Assembly (NCBI GenBank): GCA_017620135.1
Contig: JAFZQZ010000081.1
Coordinates: 1 to 64,000 of the forward strand
Source of the DNA: Bacillota bacterium
GTDB lineage: Bacteria > Bacillota > Clostridia > Lachnospirales > Bianqueaceae
DNA: 64,000 bases
Reading direction: 5' to 3'
The translations under genes and the position numbers were made by a program. Positions 25,544 through 37,359 of the stretch are shown here, one piece after another. Under the pieces are notes generated by a model. The model did no database searches and was not told where the DNA came from. It saw only the letters and a list, made by a program, of their open reading frames with translations. How positions within the stretch are numbered: position 1 is the stretch's first letter; each line of letters begins with the position of its first letter.

Positions 25544-28423
25544 GTGAGTTCAACCAAGAAAAAAACAACTGCGCGTTCATCGGGGCAAAGAAAGAAAACG
25601 ACCCGGTCGCGCAGCACTTCCAGAAGCCGGACTTCTTCAAAACAAAGTCCGGTGAACGCCAAACTGAAACTGGAGATCATCGACTGGCTGATCGTGCTGG
25701 TGGTCCTTCTTTTGACCCTTGGGATCTTTTTAAAGGATTCTCTGGGTCTGATCGGACTTGGCATCAACCGTTTCTTTGTCGGACTGTTCGGTTTCAGTGC
25801 TTATCCTCTCGCGGTCCTGGCGTTGTTCGCATCGCTTCTTAACCTGTTTGGCCGCTTGAACCGGTCTGTTTTTCTGAAGGTTTTTGCCGGTTTTGGGGCA
25901 CTGGTCCTTCTTTCATCCCTTCTTCACGTGACGAATGGGAGCGGCCTGAATACCATAAAACTAATGTATACAGGCGCCACGATCCGGACAGGCGGCCTCG
26001 TCGGAGGCCTGATCGGCGGAAGCCTCGCCAAGGCGATCGGCAAGACCGGTACCATCATTGTGATGATCTTCCTGATCCTGATCATTCTGATCGTCATGAC
26101 AGAACGTTCCCTGGTGGACGGAATGATGGTCGCGGGCCGCAAGACAAAGGAAACGACGAGCAAGCTGGCAGCGGAACAGAGACAGAGAGCGAGAGAACGC
26201 GAACTGCGCAGGGAAGAACTTCTCGCGGAAAAGGAAAAACGTCTCGCCCAGGAGCAGCAGATGCGACAGCTGACGCTGGATGATACCAAACCGATGACGG
26301 CAGGCAATACTTCTTCAAAAACACCGGTATTCAGGCAGCCGGAAGAAAAGCCTGCGGAGAAAAAAGAATCCTCTCACGGTTTCCGGTTCCTTTCCGCGCT
26401 CAAGGAAGAGAAGACAGTTCAGAAAAAGGAAGCGCAGACCACGAAAAAACCGGTACTGTATCATGACGGACCGGTAGATATCCCGCTGATCTCCCATGAT
26501 CAGTATCTGGAAAGAAAACAAAGAGAACAGGCGCAGGCGGAAAAACAGAAACGAGCCGCATATCAGGATCCCTATGATAACGCGCTGTTCCAGACCGATC
26601 AGCCCAGGGGCTTTATGAGCACTCAGCCCGGTAAAGAGAAACCGGCTGCGAATGAATTGAAGACGGCTGCTGTCGTAAAGACCGGACCGGTGTTACAGGC
26701 GGCAGAGCCGGCGGATAGATCGGCGGAGCCGATGGCAGAAGATACGTTTGGAGCTCCTGTGGAAGCATCCCCGGTCACAGTGAATACCACTGCACAGGTG
26801 GAAGAACCCGCGGAAACGCGTCCGTTTGATCCGGATGGTGTTTCGACAGAGAAAGTTTTCTCACAGGAAGAATTCCCGGACGGATATACAGACAGACAGG
26901 AAACCGCGAAGAAAGCGGGGCTTACCGATACGAAGATGCCGGCGGAGAAACCGGTGGGACCTACCGGCGTATATCATTTTCCACCCATCGACCTTCTGAA
27001 ACTGGGACCCGGTGTGGAATCACAGGAAGTCAGCCGGGATGAGCTGATCGAATCCGCGCGCAATCTGGAAGAAGTGCTGGCGATCTACGGTGTGGAAGCC
27101 AAAGTCATTCAGGTAAACCGCGGTCCCGCTGTGACACGGTATGAACTGCAGCCGAAACTCGGGACCAGTGTAAAGAAGATCACGGGTCTGGACGGCGATA
27201 TCGCGATGGCGCTTGCCGTGACCAGCATCCATATCGAAGCGCCGATCCCGGGCAAGAGCGCGGTGGGTATCGAAGTGCCCAATAAAGATACCACGATGGT
27301 GACCCTGCGGGAAGTCATCGATTCCGACGTCTTCCGCAAATCTTCCTCCAAGCTGACATTCTCCCTGGGTAAAGACATCGACGGTGATGTAAGAGTGGCG
27401 GATATCGCCAAAATGCCTCATATGCTGATCGCCGGCGCGACCGGTTCCGGTAAGAGCGTATGCATCAACTCGCTGATCATGTCTCTGATATATAAGGCCC
27501 ATCCGGATGATGTGAAGATGATCCTGATCGACCCGAAAGTCGTGGAACTGCAGGTCTATAACGGGATCCCGCATCTGCTTCTGCCGGTCGTGAACGATCC
27601 CAAACAGGCTTCCGCGACACTGAACTGGGCCGTCCAGGAGATGACCAGACGATATAAAAAGTTCGCAGAATTCAATGTTCGCGATATCCGCGGATTCAAC
27701 GACGCGATCGAACGAGGTTCGCTTGGTGAGGATGCGGAGAACGAACGGAAGATGCCGCAGATCGTGATCATCATCGATGAGCTGGCTGACCTTATGATGG
27801 TAGCTTCCAAAGAAGTGGAAACTTCCATCTGCCGGCTGGCTCAGATGGCACGTGCCGCCGGCATGCATCTGGTGATCGCTACCCAGCGGCCATCCGTCGA
27901 TGTGATCACCGGTCTGATCAAGGCCAATATTCCATCCCGGATCGCGTTTGCTGTTTCTTCCGGCGTCGACTCCAAGACGATCCTGGACGGAGTCGGAGCG
28001 GAAAAACTGCTCGGCAAGGGCGACATGCTTTACGCGCCGATCGGCGCGAGCCGGCCGGTCCGTATCCAGGGCACCTTCGTTTCCGATCAGGAAGTGGAGA
28101 ATGTCGTTGAGTTCGTAAAGAAAAACGGTACCGGTGTGTATGATACGGATCTTTCCGATATGTTAAAGTCCGGATCAGCCGGCCAGGAAACGGGAGGCAT
28201 CGAAGACGAGATCGATGAGTATCTCGAAGAAGCGGTACGTCTCGTCGTTGAAAAACAAAAAGCGAGCATCAGCATGATGCAGCGCGCATTTCGCATCGGA
28301 TTTAACCGTGCAGCCAGACTGATGGACGCTCTGGAACGGCGCGGCGTCGTAGGTCCGGACGAAGGAAGTAAGCCTCGTCAGGTGCTGATGACAAAAGAAG
28401 AATGGGAAAATGAGGTAACTTAA
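25544..28423 (+). CDS. ftsK: DNA translocase FtsK/SpoIIIE
   Basis: This hexameric DNA pump moves chromosomes through the division septum. The 959-residue protein begins with a basic Lys/Arg/Ser tail, then about four transmembrane helices (residues 45-185), a long charged linker rich in Gln, Glu and Pro (about 200-470), and the motor domain with Walker A GATGSGKS (631-638) and Walker [14 protein letters not shown]. The C-terminal gamma winged helix ([20 protein letters not shown]) should read polarity signals in DNA. Start is GTG 25544 behind GGGGGCAGAG. fhs begins one base after the stop. Confidence 0.96.
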   Translation: MSSTKKKTTARSSGQRKKTTRSRSTSRSRTSSKQSPVNAKLKLEIIDWLIVLVVLLLTLGIFLKDSLGLIGLGINRFFVGLFGFSAYPLAVLALFASLLNLFGRLNRSVFLKVFAGFGALVLLSSLLHVTNGSGLNTIKLMYTGATIRTGGLVGGLIGGSLAKAIGKTGTIIVMIFLILIILIVMTERSLVDGMMVAGRKTKETTSKLAAEQRQRARERELRREELLAEKEKRLAQEQQMRQLTLDDTKPMTAGNTSSKTPVFRQPEEKPAEKKESSHGFRFLSALKEEKTVQKKEAQTTKKPVLYHDGPVDIPLISHDQYLERKQREQAQAEKQKRAAYQDPYDNALFQTDQPRGFMSTQPGKEKPAANELKTAAVVKTGPVLQAAEPADRSAEPMAEDTFGAPVEASPVTVNTTAQVEEPAETRPFDPDGVSTEKVFSQEEFPDGYTDRQETAKKAGLTDTKMPAEKPVGPTGVYHFPPIDLLKLGPGVESQEVSRDELIESARNLEEVLAIYGVEAKVIQVNRGPAVTRYELQPKLGTSVKKITGLDGDIAMALAVTSIHIEAPIPGKSAVGIEVPNKDTTMVTLREVIDSDVFRKSSSKLTFSLGKDIDGDVRVADIAKMPHMLIAGATGSGKSVCINSLIMSLIYKAHPDDVKMILIDPKVVELQVYNGIPHLLLPVVNDPKQASATLNWAVQEMTRRYKKFAEFNVRDIRGFNDAIERGSLGEDAENERKMPQIVIIIDELADLMMVASKEVETSICRLAQMARAAGMHLVIATQRPSVDVITGLIKANIPSRIAFAVSSGVDSKTILDGVGAEKLLGKGDMLYAPIGASRPVRIQGTFVSDQEVENVVEFVKKNGTGVYDTDLSDMLKSGSAGQETGGIEDEIDEYLEEAVRLVVEKQKASISMMQRAFRIGFNRAARLMDALERRGVVGPDEGSKPRQVLMTKEEWENEVT

Positions 28424-28424
28424 A

Positions 28425-30101
28425 ATGGCGTTCAAATCGGACATCGAGATCGCCAGGGAAGCGAAGATGCTCCCTGTCACCGAAATCGCGAAGGATTTGG
28501 GGATCGACGAAGAAGATCTTGACTGTTACGGACGTTATAAAGCAAAACTGAATGCCGGTCTTTGGGAAAAGATCAAAAACAAAGAAGACGGCAAACTGAT
28601 TCTAGTCACCGCGATCAATCCGACTCCCGCGGGAGAAGGAAAGACGACGACCTGTGTCGGACTGGGAGAAGCGATGGGTAAACTTGGCAAGAAAGCGATC
28701 ATCACGCTTCGCGAACCATCGCTGGGTCCCTGTATGGGCGTCAAAGGCGGTGCGGCCGGCGGCGGATACGCGCAGGTCGTTCCGATGGAAGATATCAATC
28801 TTCATTTCACGGGAGATCTTCACGCGATCTCCACGGCTCATAACCTGCTGGCGGCGATGATCGACAATCATTTGCAGCAGGGGAATGACCTGGGGATCGA
28901 TCCCAGAACGATCACCTGGAAACGCGTCGTTGACCTGAATGACCGATCGCTTCGTCAGGTCATCGTAGGTCTGGGCGGGAAAAGCCAGGGCGTTCCGAGA
29001 GAGAGCGGCTATATGATCACCGTTGCCTCGGAGGTCATGGCGATCCTTTGCCTTTCGAAAGATCTGATGGATCTGAAAGAAAGGATCAGCCGGATCCTGA
29101 TCGGTTATACCTATCAGGGGAAACCGGTATTTGCCGGTGATCTGAAAGCGCAGGGCGCGATGACCGCTCTGCTTAAAGACGCGTTTAATCCGAATCTGGT
29201 CCAGACACTGGAAAACACACCGGCTATCATTCATGGCGGACCTTTCGCCAATATCGCGCATGGATGCAACAGTCTGAGAGCGACCAGGTACGCGCTCAAA
29301 CTGGCGGATTATGTGATCACGGAGACCGGTTTCGGCGCCGATCTGGGTGCGGAAAAGTTCTTCGATATCAAATGCCGGCTGGGCGGACTGAAGCCCGACG
29401 CGGCGGTGCTGGTAGCGACGATCCGCGCGCTGAAATACAATGGCGGTGTGAAGAAGGAAGATACCGCGAATCCCGATCTGACGGCAGTAAAAAAGGGTAT
29501 CGTCAATCTGGAAGCCCAGATACAGAACCTGCAGTTATTCGGGGTCCCGGTAGTCGTTACGCTCAATTCCTTCCTGACGGATTCGCCGGAAGAAGTTGCG
29601 TTTGTCGAAGAAAAATGCCGGCAGATGGGCTGTGAGTTCGCGCTTTCCTCTGTCTGGGAGAAAGGCGGCCAGGGAGGGATCGACCTCGCGAACGCGCTTC
29701 TTAGGACACTGGAAACGACTTTGTTCGATTATCATGTGCTTTATCCGGATGAGATGAGTCTGGAGGACAAGATCAGGACCATCGCTGAAAAAGTGTACGG
29801 AGCCGACGGCGTGATCTTTGGCCCCGGGACGAAGACGGCTCTAAAGAAGTATACGGAGCTTGGATATGGGAAGTTCCCTGTATGTATGGCCAAAACACAG
29901 TATTCTCTTTCGGATAACCCGAAAAAACTCGGGAGACCGAAAGGATTCCAGATCACCGTTCGCCAGGTCGATGTATCGGCGGGAGCAGGTTTCATCGTAG
30001 CGATCGCCGGTGATATCATGACGATGCCGGGACTTCCGAAAGTACCGGCCGCCGAAGCGATCGATATCGATCTGGACGGCAATATTACAGGACTTTTCTG
30101 A
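28425..30101 (+). CDS. fhs: Formate-tetrahydrofolate ligase
   Basis: Fhs makes 10-formyl-tetrahydrofolate from formate, tetrahydrofolate and ATP. The 558-residue protein is full length and has the ATP-binding loop [18 protein letters not shown], followed by [18 protein letters not shown] and the C-terminal [27 protein letters not shown] within the end of ftsK serves as ribosome site for ATG 28425. Together with the adjacent folD it supplies one-carbon units, for instance to PurN encoded later in the window. Confidence 0.98.
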   Translation: MAFKSDIEIAREAKMLPVTEIAKDLGIDEEDLDCYGRYKAKLNAGLWEKIKNKEDGKLILVTAINPTPAGEGKTTTCVGLGEAMGKLGKKAIITLREPSLGPCMGVKGGAAGGGYAQVVPMEDINLHFTGDLHAISTAHNLLAAMIDNHLQQGNDLGIDPRTITWKRVVDLNDRSLRQVIVGLGGKSQGVPRESGYMITVASEVMAILCLSKDLMDLKERISRILIGYTYQGKPVFAGDLKAQGAMTALLKDAFNPNLVQTLENTPAIIHGGPFANIAHGCNSLRATRYALKLADYVITETGFGADLGAEKFFDIKCRLGGLKPDAAVLVATIRALKYNGGVKKEDTANPDLTAVKKGIVNLEAQIQNLQLFGVPVVVTLNSFLTDSPEEVAFVEEKCRQMGCEFALSSVWEKGGQGGIDLANALLRTLETTLFDYHVLYPDEMSLEDKIRTIAEKVYGADGVIFGPGTKTALKKYTELGYGKFPVCMAKTQYSLSDNPKKLGRPKGFQITVRQVDVSAGAGFIVAIAGDIMTMPGLPKVPAAEAIDIDLDGNITGLF

Positions 30102-30119
30102 TTGTATTGAGGGGGAAAA

Positions 30120-30980
30120 ATGGAAACCAAGATCATTGATGGAAAACAGATCGCGAAAGAGATCCGGATCGAACTGAAAAAAGAAACGAAGCGTCTGATG
30201 GCGGAAGGATATCCTCAGCCCAAGCTGAGCGTCATTCTGGTCGGGAACGATCCTGCTTCTGAAACGTATGTCCGGAATAAGATCAAAGCCTGTGAAAAAG
30301 TCGGGGTGGAGTCCGAGCAGATCCTGATGGACGCGTCGGTCAGTGAAGAAGCTCTGCTTTCCGAGATCCGGCGTCTCAACGAGGATCCTTCCGTAAACGG
30401 GATCCTGGTACAGCTTCCTCTTCCCAGACATATTTCCGTGGATCGTGTGATCGAAACGATCGATCCAAAAAAAGACGTCGACGGATTCCATATCCAGAAC
30501 GTCGGTTCCCTGACGGTCGGTGACGGAAAAGGCTATGTTCCCTGTACACCGGGCGGCGTGATCGAACTTTTGAAAAGATCCGATATTCCGATCGACGGAA
30601 AACAGTGCGTCGTGGTAGGCCGTTCCAATCTGGTTGGCAAACCCGCGGCGATCCTGCTGCTTCGTGAGAACGGGACCGTGACTGTGTGCCATTCCCATAC
30701 GAAAAACCTGAAAGAGATCTGTCAAAGCGCGGATATCCTGGTCGTAGCGATCGGCAAGGCGCATTTCCTTTCAGGAGAAGATATCAAGGAAGGCGCGGCA
30801 GTCATCGATGTAGGCATCAACCGGACGGAAGCCGGGCTGGTCGGTGATGTGGATACCGAAAGCTGCATGGGCATCGCCGGAGCGATCACACCGGTTCCGG
30901 GCGGGGTCGGACCTATGACGATCGCCATGCTGATGAAGAATACACTCGCGGCATACCGCGTACAGAATCACATTCAATGA
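30120..30980 (+). CDS. folD: Bifunctional methylenetetrahydrofolate dehydrogenase/cyclohydrolase
   Basis: FolD interconverts 5,10-methylene- and 10-formyl-tetrahydrofolate with NADP. The 286-residue protein shows the substrate-binding stretch SETYVRNKIKACEKVGV with its conserved Lys, the QLPLPRHI motif, DGFHIQNVGSL, and the NADP-binding GRSNLVGKPAAILLL, ending with TPVPGGVGPMTIAML. GAGGGGG lies before ATG 30120. It follows fhs by 18 bases and overlaps rimO by four. Confidence 0.98.
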   Translation: METKIIDGKQIAKEIRIELKKETKRLMAEGYPQPKLSVILVGNDPASETYVRNKIKACEKVGVESEQILMDASVSEEALLSEIRRLNEDPSVNGILVQLPLPRHISVDRVIETIDPKKDVDGFHIQNVGSLTVGDGKGYVPCTPGGVIELLKRSDIPIDGKQCVVVGRSNLVGKPAAILLLRENGTVTVCHSHTKNLKEICQSADILVVAIGKAHFLSGEDIKEGAAVIDVGINRTEAGLVGDVDTESCMGIAGAITPVPGGVGPMTIAMLMKNTLAAYRVQNHIQ

Positions 30981-32350
30981 AAAGAAAAGTAGCATTTGCT
31001 TCTCTTGGCTGTGACAAGAATACCGTCGATTCCGAGATCATGCTTTCTCTTTTGACAGAGCACGGCTATGAGATCACAAAAAACGATGAAGAAGCGGAAG
31101 CGGCTGTGATCAACACCTGCGCCTTTATCCAGGACGCGCAGGAGGAAGCCATTCAGACTATCATCGAAATGGGGCAGTATAAAGAGACTGGCGCGCTGAA
31201 AGCGCTGATCGTGACCGGGTGTCTGGCACAGCGGTACGCGGATGAAATGTTTACCGAGATGCCGGAAGTCGACGCGGTCGTCGGAACCGGCAGTTATGAG
31301 AAAATCGTCGAAGCACTGGACAGAGTCCTGGAACAGAAAGAGAAAGAAGTCAGGATCCTGGACGCGCTGGATCAGCGTCCGCTCGGATATCAGAAGAGGA
31401 CACTGATCACCCCCGGGTATTATGAATACCTGAAGATCGGTATGGGATGCGACAACCGCTGTACCTACTGTATCATCCCTTATCTTCGCGGTCCGTACCG
31501 CAGCCGTCCGAAGGAGGCGATCCTGAAGGAGGCTAAGGACCTGGCGGATGCCGGCGTCAAAGAAGTGATGCTGGTGGCCCAGGATATTACCAAGTACGGA
31601 ATGGATTTTTCTGAACACTATCGTCTGCCGGATCTTCTGCGGGATCTGGTTAAGATCGACGGGATCGAATGGATCCGGCTTCTATACTGTTATCCGGAAG
31701 ACGTGACGGATGAACTGATCGATGTCATGGCAAGCGAAAAGAAGATCCTTCCGTATATCGATATCCCGATCCAGCACTCATGTGATACGGTACTGAAACG
31801 AATGAACCGTAAACATACGCGGAGCATGCTGGAAGAACTTTTAGGGAAGCTTCGCCGGAAGATGCCGGAGATCACCATCCGTACGACACTGATCACCGGT
31901 TTCCCGGGAGAAACGGAGCAGGAATTTGAAGAGATGCTTTCCTTTGTTCAGGAAGCGAGATTCGATCGGCTGGGCGTCTTCACCTATTCCTGTGAAGAAG
32001 GAACTCCGGCCGCCAGAATGAAAGATCAGATCCCGGAAGAGATCAGGGAAAAACGGAAAGATATGGTGATGGAACTGCAGCGGCAGATCAGTGAGGAAAA
32101 ATCCGCTCTTTTCGTCGGAAAAGAGATGGAAGCGCTGATCGAAGGCAGGATCCCCGGAGAAGAGACAGAAGACGGAAATCATATTTACAGTGCCAGGACC
32201 TACCGGGATGCCCCTGAGATCGACGGTTTTCTCTTTGTTACGACCGACAGGGAACTGCATTCCGGAGATATGATCCGTGTATTAGTGACCGGATCGTATG
32301 AATACGATCTGATCGGAGAAGCTGTTTTTACAGAGGAGGACGAGCTATGA
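30977..32350 (+). CDS. rimO: Ribosomal protein S12 methylthiotransferase RimO
   Basis: RimO is a radical SAM enzyme that adds a methylthio group to an aspartate of ribosomal protein S12. The 457-residue protein has SLGCDKNTVDSE (Cys12), Cys48 and Cys82 for the N-terminal cluster, and MGCDNRCTYCIIPYLRG with Cys158, Cys162 and Cys165 for the radical SAM cluster. A C-terminal TRAM-like region follows. SLGCDKN separates RimO from the tRNA enzyme MiaB. It overlaps folD and pgsA by four bases each (ATGA), so translation is likely coupled. Confidence 0.97.
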   Translation: MKRKVAFASLGCDKNTVDSEIMLSLLTEHGYEITKNDEEAEAAVINTCAFIQDAQEEAIQTIIEMGQYKETGALKALIVTGCLAQRYADEMFTEMPEVDAVVGTGSYEKIVEALDRVLEQKEKEVRILDALDQRPLGYQKRTLITPGYYEYLKIGMGCDNRCTYCIIPYLRGPYRSRPKEAILKEAKDLADAGVKEVMLVAQDITKYGMDFSEHYRLPDLLRDLVKIDGIEWIRLLYCYPEDVTDELIDVMASEKKILPYIDIPIQHSCDTVLKRMNRKHTRSMLEELLGKLRRKMPEITIRTTLITGFPGETEQEFEEMLSFVQEARFDRLGVFTYSCEEGTPAARMKDQIPEEIREKRKDMVMELQRQISEEKSALFVGKEMEALIEGRIPGEETEDGNHIYSARTYRDAPEIDGFLFVTTDRELHSGDMIRVLVTGSYEYDLIGEAVFTEEDEL

Positions 32351-32916
32351 AATGGAATCTGCCCAATAAGCTCACGATGATCCGCGTCCTGCTGGTACCG
32401 GTTTACTGTGTGATCTATCTGACAAGCTGGATCCCCAACCCCTGGAAGGATCTTCTGGCCCTGGTCGTGTTCGTGGCAGCGTCTTTGACCGATCTCTACG
32501 ACGGAAAGATCGCCCGCTCGACCAACCAGGTGACGGATTTCGGAAAGTTTATGGATCCTCTGGCGGATAAACTGCTGGTAGGTTCCGCTGTTATCTGTTT
32601 TACCCAGACAGGACTTCTGCCGGCCTGGGCAGCCGTTATCCTGATCGGAAGAGAATTCGTGATCAGCGGGTTCAGACTGGTCGCCGCCTCCAAGGGAGTG
32701 GTCATCGCCGCGGATATCTGGGGCAAGATCAAGACCACCGTCCAGATGATCATGATCGTTTCCCTGCTGATCCCTTGGGATTTCTTCGGGATACTGGCAG
32801 TACTCAGATGGATCCTGATCATTGCTTCGGTGCTTTTGACGATCATTTCCGTCGTCAACTACATCCGGAACAACCTGGATGTCCTGAAAGAGAAAGAGAA
32901 TGAAACTGAAAGCTGA
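32347..32916 (+). CDS. pgsA: Phosphatidylglycerophosphate synthase (CDP-diacylglycerol-glycerol-3-phosphate 3-phosphatidyltransferase)
   Basis: PgsA makes phosphatidylglycerophosphate from CDP-diacylglycerol and glycerol-3-phosphate at the membrane. The CDP-alcohol phosphotransferase motif is complete: Asp49, Asp52-Gly53, Ala56-Arg57, Gly66, Asp70 and Asp74, in exact family spacing. The 189-residue protein has about five to six hydrophobic helices. It overlaps rimO by four bases and cinA by 17. The neighbouring order rimO-pgsA-cinA-recA is common in Clostridia, which supports the call. Confidence 0.97.
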   Translation: MKWNLPNKLTMIRVLLVPVYCVIYLTSWIPNPWKDLLALVVFVAASLTDLYDGKIARSTNQVTDFGKFMDPLADKLLVGSAVICFTQTGLLPAWAAVILIGREFVISGFRLVAASKGVVIAADIWGKIKTTVQMIMIVSLLIPWDFFGILAVLRWILIIASVLLTIISVVNYIRNNLDVLKEKENETES

Positions 32917-34159
32917 GATCATTGCGATCGGTACCGAGATCCTTCTCGGGGATATCGTCAATACGAACGCTTCCTATATCGCCAGAGGCCTCGCGCTTCT
33001 GGGGATCGACACCTTTCACCAGCAGGTCGTGGGTGATAACCCGGCCAGAGTCAAACAGGCGTTTGAGGAAGCGTACCGGCATGCCAATCTGATCATCACA
33101 TCCGGAGGTCTCGGACCGACCGAGGATGACCTTTCCAAAGAGATGGGAGCAGAGTATTTCGGTGTGCCGCTTCGGATGGACGAGATCGCAAAGAATCATA
33201 TAGCCGGTTATATGCTGAGGCGCGGACGCGCGATCACCGACAATAACTGGAAGCAGGCGATGCTGCCGGAAGGCTGCATTCCCCTGTACAACGACAACGG
33301 GACAGCACCGGGATTCATCCTTTCCAAAGATGAAAAGATCCTGATCATGCTTCCCGGACCGCCATCGGAGATCGTTCCCATGTTCGACGGACAGGTCATC
33401 CCGTATCTTCGGTCACTGAGCGAGGACATCATGATCTCCCGGACACTGCATATCTGCGGGATGGGAGAATCGGCCGTCGAAGACAAACTGCACGATGAGA
33501 TGATCTCCATGAGCAACCCGACTCTCGCGCCATACGCGAAGGAAGGGATCGTGGACCTTCGGATCACGGCCAAAGGCAAAAGTGAAGCACAGTGCCTTGA
33601 GATGATCCGTCCGGTGGAAGATCATATCCGTGAACTGTTCGGTGATCTGATCTTTGGGGCGGATGAGGAGACCCTGACCGATGCGGTGCTGAAACTGCTG
33701 AGACAGATGGATCTTACCGTATCCGCGGCTGAATCCAGCTGCGGAGGACTGATCGCGGATCGTTTTGTCCGGCAGAGCGGCACTTCCGATCGTTTTATGG
33801 GCAGTGTGACTGCCTACAGCAATCGATCGAAGGTCAGGCTTCTCGGAGTCAAAGAAGAAACACTGGAAAAATTCGGTGCGGTCAGTGAAGAGACCGCGAT
33901 CGAGATGGCAGAAGGAGCCGCTGAAGCGTTTCAGACCGGCGCAGCTGTCGCGGAGACAGGTATCGCCGAACAGACAGCTTCCTCCAAACCTTCCGGAATG
34001 GTTTGTGTGGCTGTGAAGGTAGGCGATCGGGTCGCAAGCGATACGTATTATTTCTCCAGAAGGAGAAATTCAAACCGTGAACTTGCCGCTGTATATGCGC
34101 TCAACTTTTTACGGCGGGTACTTTTACAGGTTAAAGAAGAACGATCACAGAATTCATAA
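32900..34159 (+). CDS. cinA: CinA-family protein (molybdopterin-binding fold plus NMN amidohydrolase-like domain)
   Basis: This 419-residue protein has the N-terminal CinA domain ([22 protein letters not shown], about 5-26 in part, and [14 protein letters not shown]) and a C-terminal domain related to NMN deamidase PncC. The C-terminal domain keeps AESS at the usual AES position and AYSNRSK with the Tyr and Lys of the proposed catalytic set, but the glycine loop TGIAGP reads TGIAEQ (353-358) and the following GG is lost. CinA proteins are linked to pyridine nucleotide repair. ATG 32900 lies inside pgsA. recA follows after 14 bases. Confidence 0.93.
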   Translation: MKLKAEIIAIGTEILLGDIVNTNASYIARGLALLGIDTFHQQVVGDNPARVKQAFEEAYRHANLIITSGGLGPTEDDLSKEMGAEYFGVPLRMDEIAKNHIAGYMLRRGRAITDNNWKQAMLPEGCIPLYNDNGTAPGFILSKDEKILIMLPGPPSEIVPMFDGQVIPYLRSLSEDIMISRTLHICGMGESAVEDKLHDEMISMSNPTLAPYAKEGIVDLRITAKGKSEAQCLEMIRPVEDHIRELFGDLIFGADEETLTDAVLKLLRQMDLTVSAAESSCGGLIADRFVRQSGTSDRFMGSVTAYSNRSKVRLLGVKEETLEKFGAVSEETAIEMAEGAAEAFQTGAAVAETGIAEQTASSKPSGMVCVAVKVGDRVASDTYYFSRRRNSNRELAAVYALNFLRRVLLQVKEERSQNS

Positions 34160-34173
34160 GGAGAAACATTAGC

Positions 34174-35208
34174 ATGCAGGACGAAAGACAGAAAGCATTG
34201 GAAGCGGCTCTTTCCAAGATCGAAAAAGACTTTGGCCGCGGCGCCGTGATGAAAATGGGTGATTCCGTAGAGATGAACGTGGAATCCATTCCTACCGGAT
34301 CCCTCTCTCTGGATATCGCGCTCGGTGTTGGCGGTGTACCCAAAGGAAGGATCATTGAGATCTACGGACCGGAATCCTCCGGTAAGACTACGCTGGCGCT
34401 CCATATGGTCGCGGAAGCGCAGAAGCGCGGTGGGATTGCCGGTTATGTCGACGCGGAACACGCGATGGATCCGCAGTACGCGAAAAACCTGGGCGTAGAT
34501 ATCGATAATCTGTATATCTCGCAGCCGGATAACGGCGAACAGGCTATGGAGATCGCGGAAACGATGGTTCGTTCCGGCGCGATGGATATCGTCGTCATCG
34601 ACTCTGTCGCGGCACTGGTACCCAAAGCGGAGATCGAAGGCGAGATGGGAGACTCTCATGTAGGCCTTCAGGCCAGACTGATGTCCCAGGCTCTTCGTAA
34701 GCTGGCTGGCGCGATCAGCAAATCCAAATGTATCGTTGTCTTCATCAATCAGCTTCGTGAGAAGATCGGCGTGATGTTCGGCAATCCCGAAACGACGACC
34801 GGTGGCCGCGCACTGAAATTCTACGCTTCCGTAAGGCTGGATGTCCGCAGGACAGAGACGCTGAAACAGAACGGTAATTTCATCGGCAACCGGACCAGAG
34901 TCAAGGTCGTCAAGAACAAAGTCGCGCCTCCTTTCAAAGAGGCGGAGTTCGATATCATGTACGGAACAGGGATTTCGCATGTCGGCGATGTACTGGATCT
35001 TGCCGCGGCGGAAGACATCGTGATCAAGAGCGGTTCCTGGTACAACTATAACGACGAACGTCTCGGACAGGGCCGTGAGAATACGAAGAATTTCCTTTCC
35101 GAGCATCCGGACCTGCTGGCGGAGATCGAATCCAAAGTCCGTGTGAAACATGGATTTGATCCGCTTCCGGAAGAAAACTTCAGGGAAGGTCAGGACAGTC
35201 TGATCTGA
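34174..35208 (+). CDS. recA: Recombinase RecA
   Basis: RecA coats single-stranded DNA, pairs homologous strands and triggers LexA self-cleavage. The 344-residue protein has Walker A GPESSGKT (65-72), the Walker B region [23 protein letters not shown] (in part), and the L2 loop [28 protein letters not shown] precedes ATG 34174. It is the last gene before a hairpin terminator. No LexA-type box is visible in the short cinA-recA gap, so DNA-damage induction, if any, must act at an upstream promoter. Confidence 0.99.
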   Translation: MQDERQKALEAALSKIEKDFGRGAVMKMGDSVEMNVESIPTGSLSLDIALGVGGVPKGRIIEIYGPESSGKTTLALHMVAEAQKRGGIAGYVDAEHAMDPQYAKNLGVDIDNLYISQPDNGEQAMEIAETMVRSGAMDIVVIDSVAALVPKAEIEGEMGDSHVGLQARLMSQALRKLAGAISKSKCIVVFINQLREKIGVMFGNPETTTGGRALKFYASVRLDVRRTETLKQNGNFIGNRTRVKVVKNKVAPPFKEAEFDIMYGTGISHVGDVLDLAAAEDIVIKSGSWYNYNDERLGQGRENTKNFLSEHPDLLAEIESKVRVKHGFDPLPEENFREGQDSLI

Positions 35209-35246
35209 GACTGACGCCTGACGTTATTTGGGAAAGCTAAGAAAAG

Positions 35247-35288
35247 CGAGCAGAAGCCCAGAAAGAAATCAAAGCTTCTGCTCGTTTT
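35247..35288 (+). terminator. Intrinsic terminator between recA and uvrB
   Basis: CGAGCAGAAGC (35247-35257) pairs perfectly with GCTTCTGCTCG (35274-35284), loop of 16 bases, then TTTT. The T-run is short, which allows some readthrough. Only 24 bases separate it from the uvrB start. Confidence 0.8.
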
Positions 35289-35312
35289 ATCGAAAGATAA
35301 GGAGGAACGGAC

Positions 35313-37358
35313 ATGAGCAGTGATGCGGTCAACCCGTATATGAAAGACGGTTTTTACCGGGACACCAAACCTTTCAGAGTCGTTGCTCCCTATCAGGCGA
35401 CCGGCGATCAGCCGGAAGCCATCGAGAAGCTGTGTGACGGGTTTCAGAGCGGGAACCGTTTCCAGACCCTGATGGGAGTCACGGGATCCGGCAAGACCTT
35501 TACCATGGCCAATATCATAGAGAAGCTGCAGAGGCCGACCCTGGTCCTCGCGCACAACAAGACACTGGCGGCGCAGCTTTACAATGAGTTCAAAGAGTTC
35601 TTCCCGGATAACGCGGTCGAATACTTTGTATCCTATTACGATTATTATCAGCCGGAAGCGTATGTGCCGCAGACGGATACCTACATAGAAAAAGACAGCT
35701 CGATCAATGATGAGATCGATCAGATGCGTCACTCTGCGACAGCCGCGCTGTTTGAAAGACGGGATGTCGTTATTGTATCCAGTGTCTCCTGTATCTATGG
35801 TCTGGGCGACCCGGAAGATTACAGCAGCATGGCTCTGTCCCTTCGCCCCGGTATGATCCGGGAGAGAGACAGCGTGCTGAAGAGGCTGGTCGAACTGCAG
35901 TATACCCGAAATGATATGACGTTTGAACGCGGTACGTTCCGGGTCCATGGGGACGTGGTGGAGATCATGCCGATCGCTTATGACAAAACCGCGTACCGGG
36001 TAGAATTCTTCGGAGATGAGATCGACCGGATCGTGGAACTGGACGTTCTGACCGGTGAAGTACTGGGAAGCCGAAATCATATCATGCTGTTTCCCGCTTC
36101 TCATTATGTAACACCGGCAGAAAAGATGGAAAGGGCGATCCGGACGATCGAAGAGGAACTGGAAGAAAGACTGAAGGAACTGACAGCCGACGGAAAGCTT
36201 CTGGAAGCGCAGCGGCTGTCCCAGCGGACGAACTATGATATCGAGATGATGCGGGAGACCGGTTTCTGCAGCGGGATCGAGAACTATTCCCGGCATCTGT
36301 CAGGAAGAGCGGCCGGTACGACACCCTATACGCTGATCGATTATTTCCCGCGCGACTTTCTGGTGATGATCGATGAGTCTCATATGACGATCCCTCAGCT
36401 CAGGGCGATGTACAACGGAGACCAGAACCGCAAGAATACCCTGGTGGAATATGGTTTTCGCCTTCCTTCCGCCAAGGATAACCGACCGCTGAATTTCCAG
36501 GAATTTGAAGAAAAAGTCGGCCAGGTGCTGTTCGTTTCGGCAACGCCCGGTCCGTATGAAAAAGAGCATGAGAGCCTTCGCGCCGAACAGGTGATCCGTC
36601 CGACCGGACTGATCGATCCGAAGGTGGATATTCATCCGATCACGGGTCAGATCGACGATCTGATCGGAGAGATCCGAAAGGTCTGTGAACGCGGACAGAA
36701 AACGCTGGTCACGACGCTGACCAAGCGTATGGCGGAAGATCTGACCGATTATCTGAAAGAAGCCGGGATCAAAGTCAATTATCTTCATTCGGATATCGAT
36801 ACTCTTCAGCGGCTGGAGATCGTTCGGGATCTTCGTACCGGCGTCTACGATGTACTGGTCGGCATCAATCTGTTAAGGGAAGGCCTGGATATACCGGAAG
36901 TATCGCTGATCGCGATCCTGGACGCGGATAAAGAAGGATTCCTTCGCAGTGAGACCGCGCTGATCCAGACGATCGGCCGGGCGGCCCGAAATGTGGACGG
37001 TCATGTGATCCTGTACGCGGATTATATGACGGATTCCATGCAGAACGCCCTGAATGAAACGAACAGGCGCCGCAAGATCCAGTCCGAATACAATGAAGCA
37101 CACGGAATCGTTCCGCGCAGTATTACCAAGAAGGTCTATGACGTGATCCACACGACGCTGAAACTGGATCAGCCATCCGCGGTGGATGAGATCGATCCGG
37201 AATCCATGAGCGTTAAGTCTCTGGAGAAGAAGATCGAAGAGCTGAAAAAGGCCATGTACAAGGCGGCCGCCGATCTTTCGTTCGAAGAAGCGGCTATGCT
37301 GCGTGATGAGATCATGGACCTTAAAAAAGTACTGCAGGAAGTGAAAGAAAGGAACTGA
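35313..37358 (+). CDS. uvrB: Excinuclease ABC subunit B
   Basis: UvrB verifies DNA damage and recruits UvrC in nucleotide excision repair. The 681-residue protein has helicase motif [16 protein letters not shown], the beta-hairpin region [20 protein letters not shown], helicase motifs such as DESHMT and QTIGRAARN, and a C-terminal UVR domain ([20 protein letters not shown]). AAGGAGG lies upstream of ATG 35313. uvrA follows after one base. No separate promoter is visible after the recA terminator. Confidence 0.98.
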   Translation: MSSDAVNPYMKDGFYRDTKPFRVVAPYQATGDQPEAIEKLCDGFQSGNRFQTLMGVTGSGKTFTMANIIEKLQRPTLVLAHNKTLAAQLYNEFKEFFPDNAVEYFVSYYDYYQPEAYVPQTDTYIEKDSSINDEIDQMRHSATAALFERRDVVIVSSVSCIYGLGDPEDYSSMALSLRPGMIRERDSVLKRLVELQYTRNDMTFERGTFRVHGDVVEIMPIAYDKTAYRVEFFGDEIDRIVELDVLTGEVLGSRNHIMLFPASHYVTPAEKMERAIRTIEEELEERLKELTADGKLLEAQRLSQRTNYDIEMMRETGFCSGIENYSRHLSGRAAGTTPYTLIDYFPRDFLVMIDESHMTIPQLRAMYNGDQNRKNTLVEYGFRLPSAKDNRPLNFQEFEEKVGQVLFVSATPGPYEKEHESLRAEQVIRPTGLIDPKVDIHPITGQIDDLIGEIRKVCERGQKTLVTTLTKRMAEDLTDYLKEAGIKVNYLHSDIDTLQRLEIVRDLRTGVYDVLVGINLLREGLDIPEVSLIAILDADKEGFLRSETALIQTIGRAARNVDGHVILYADYMTDSMQNALNETNRRRKIQSEYNEAHGIVPRSITKKVYDVIHTTLKLDQPSAVDEIDPESMSVKSLEKKIEELKKAMYKAAADLSFEEAAMLRDEIMDLKKVLQEVKERN

Positions 37359-37359
37359 A

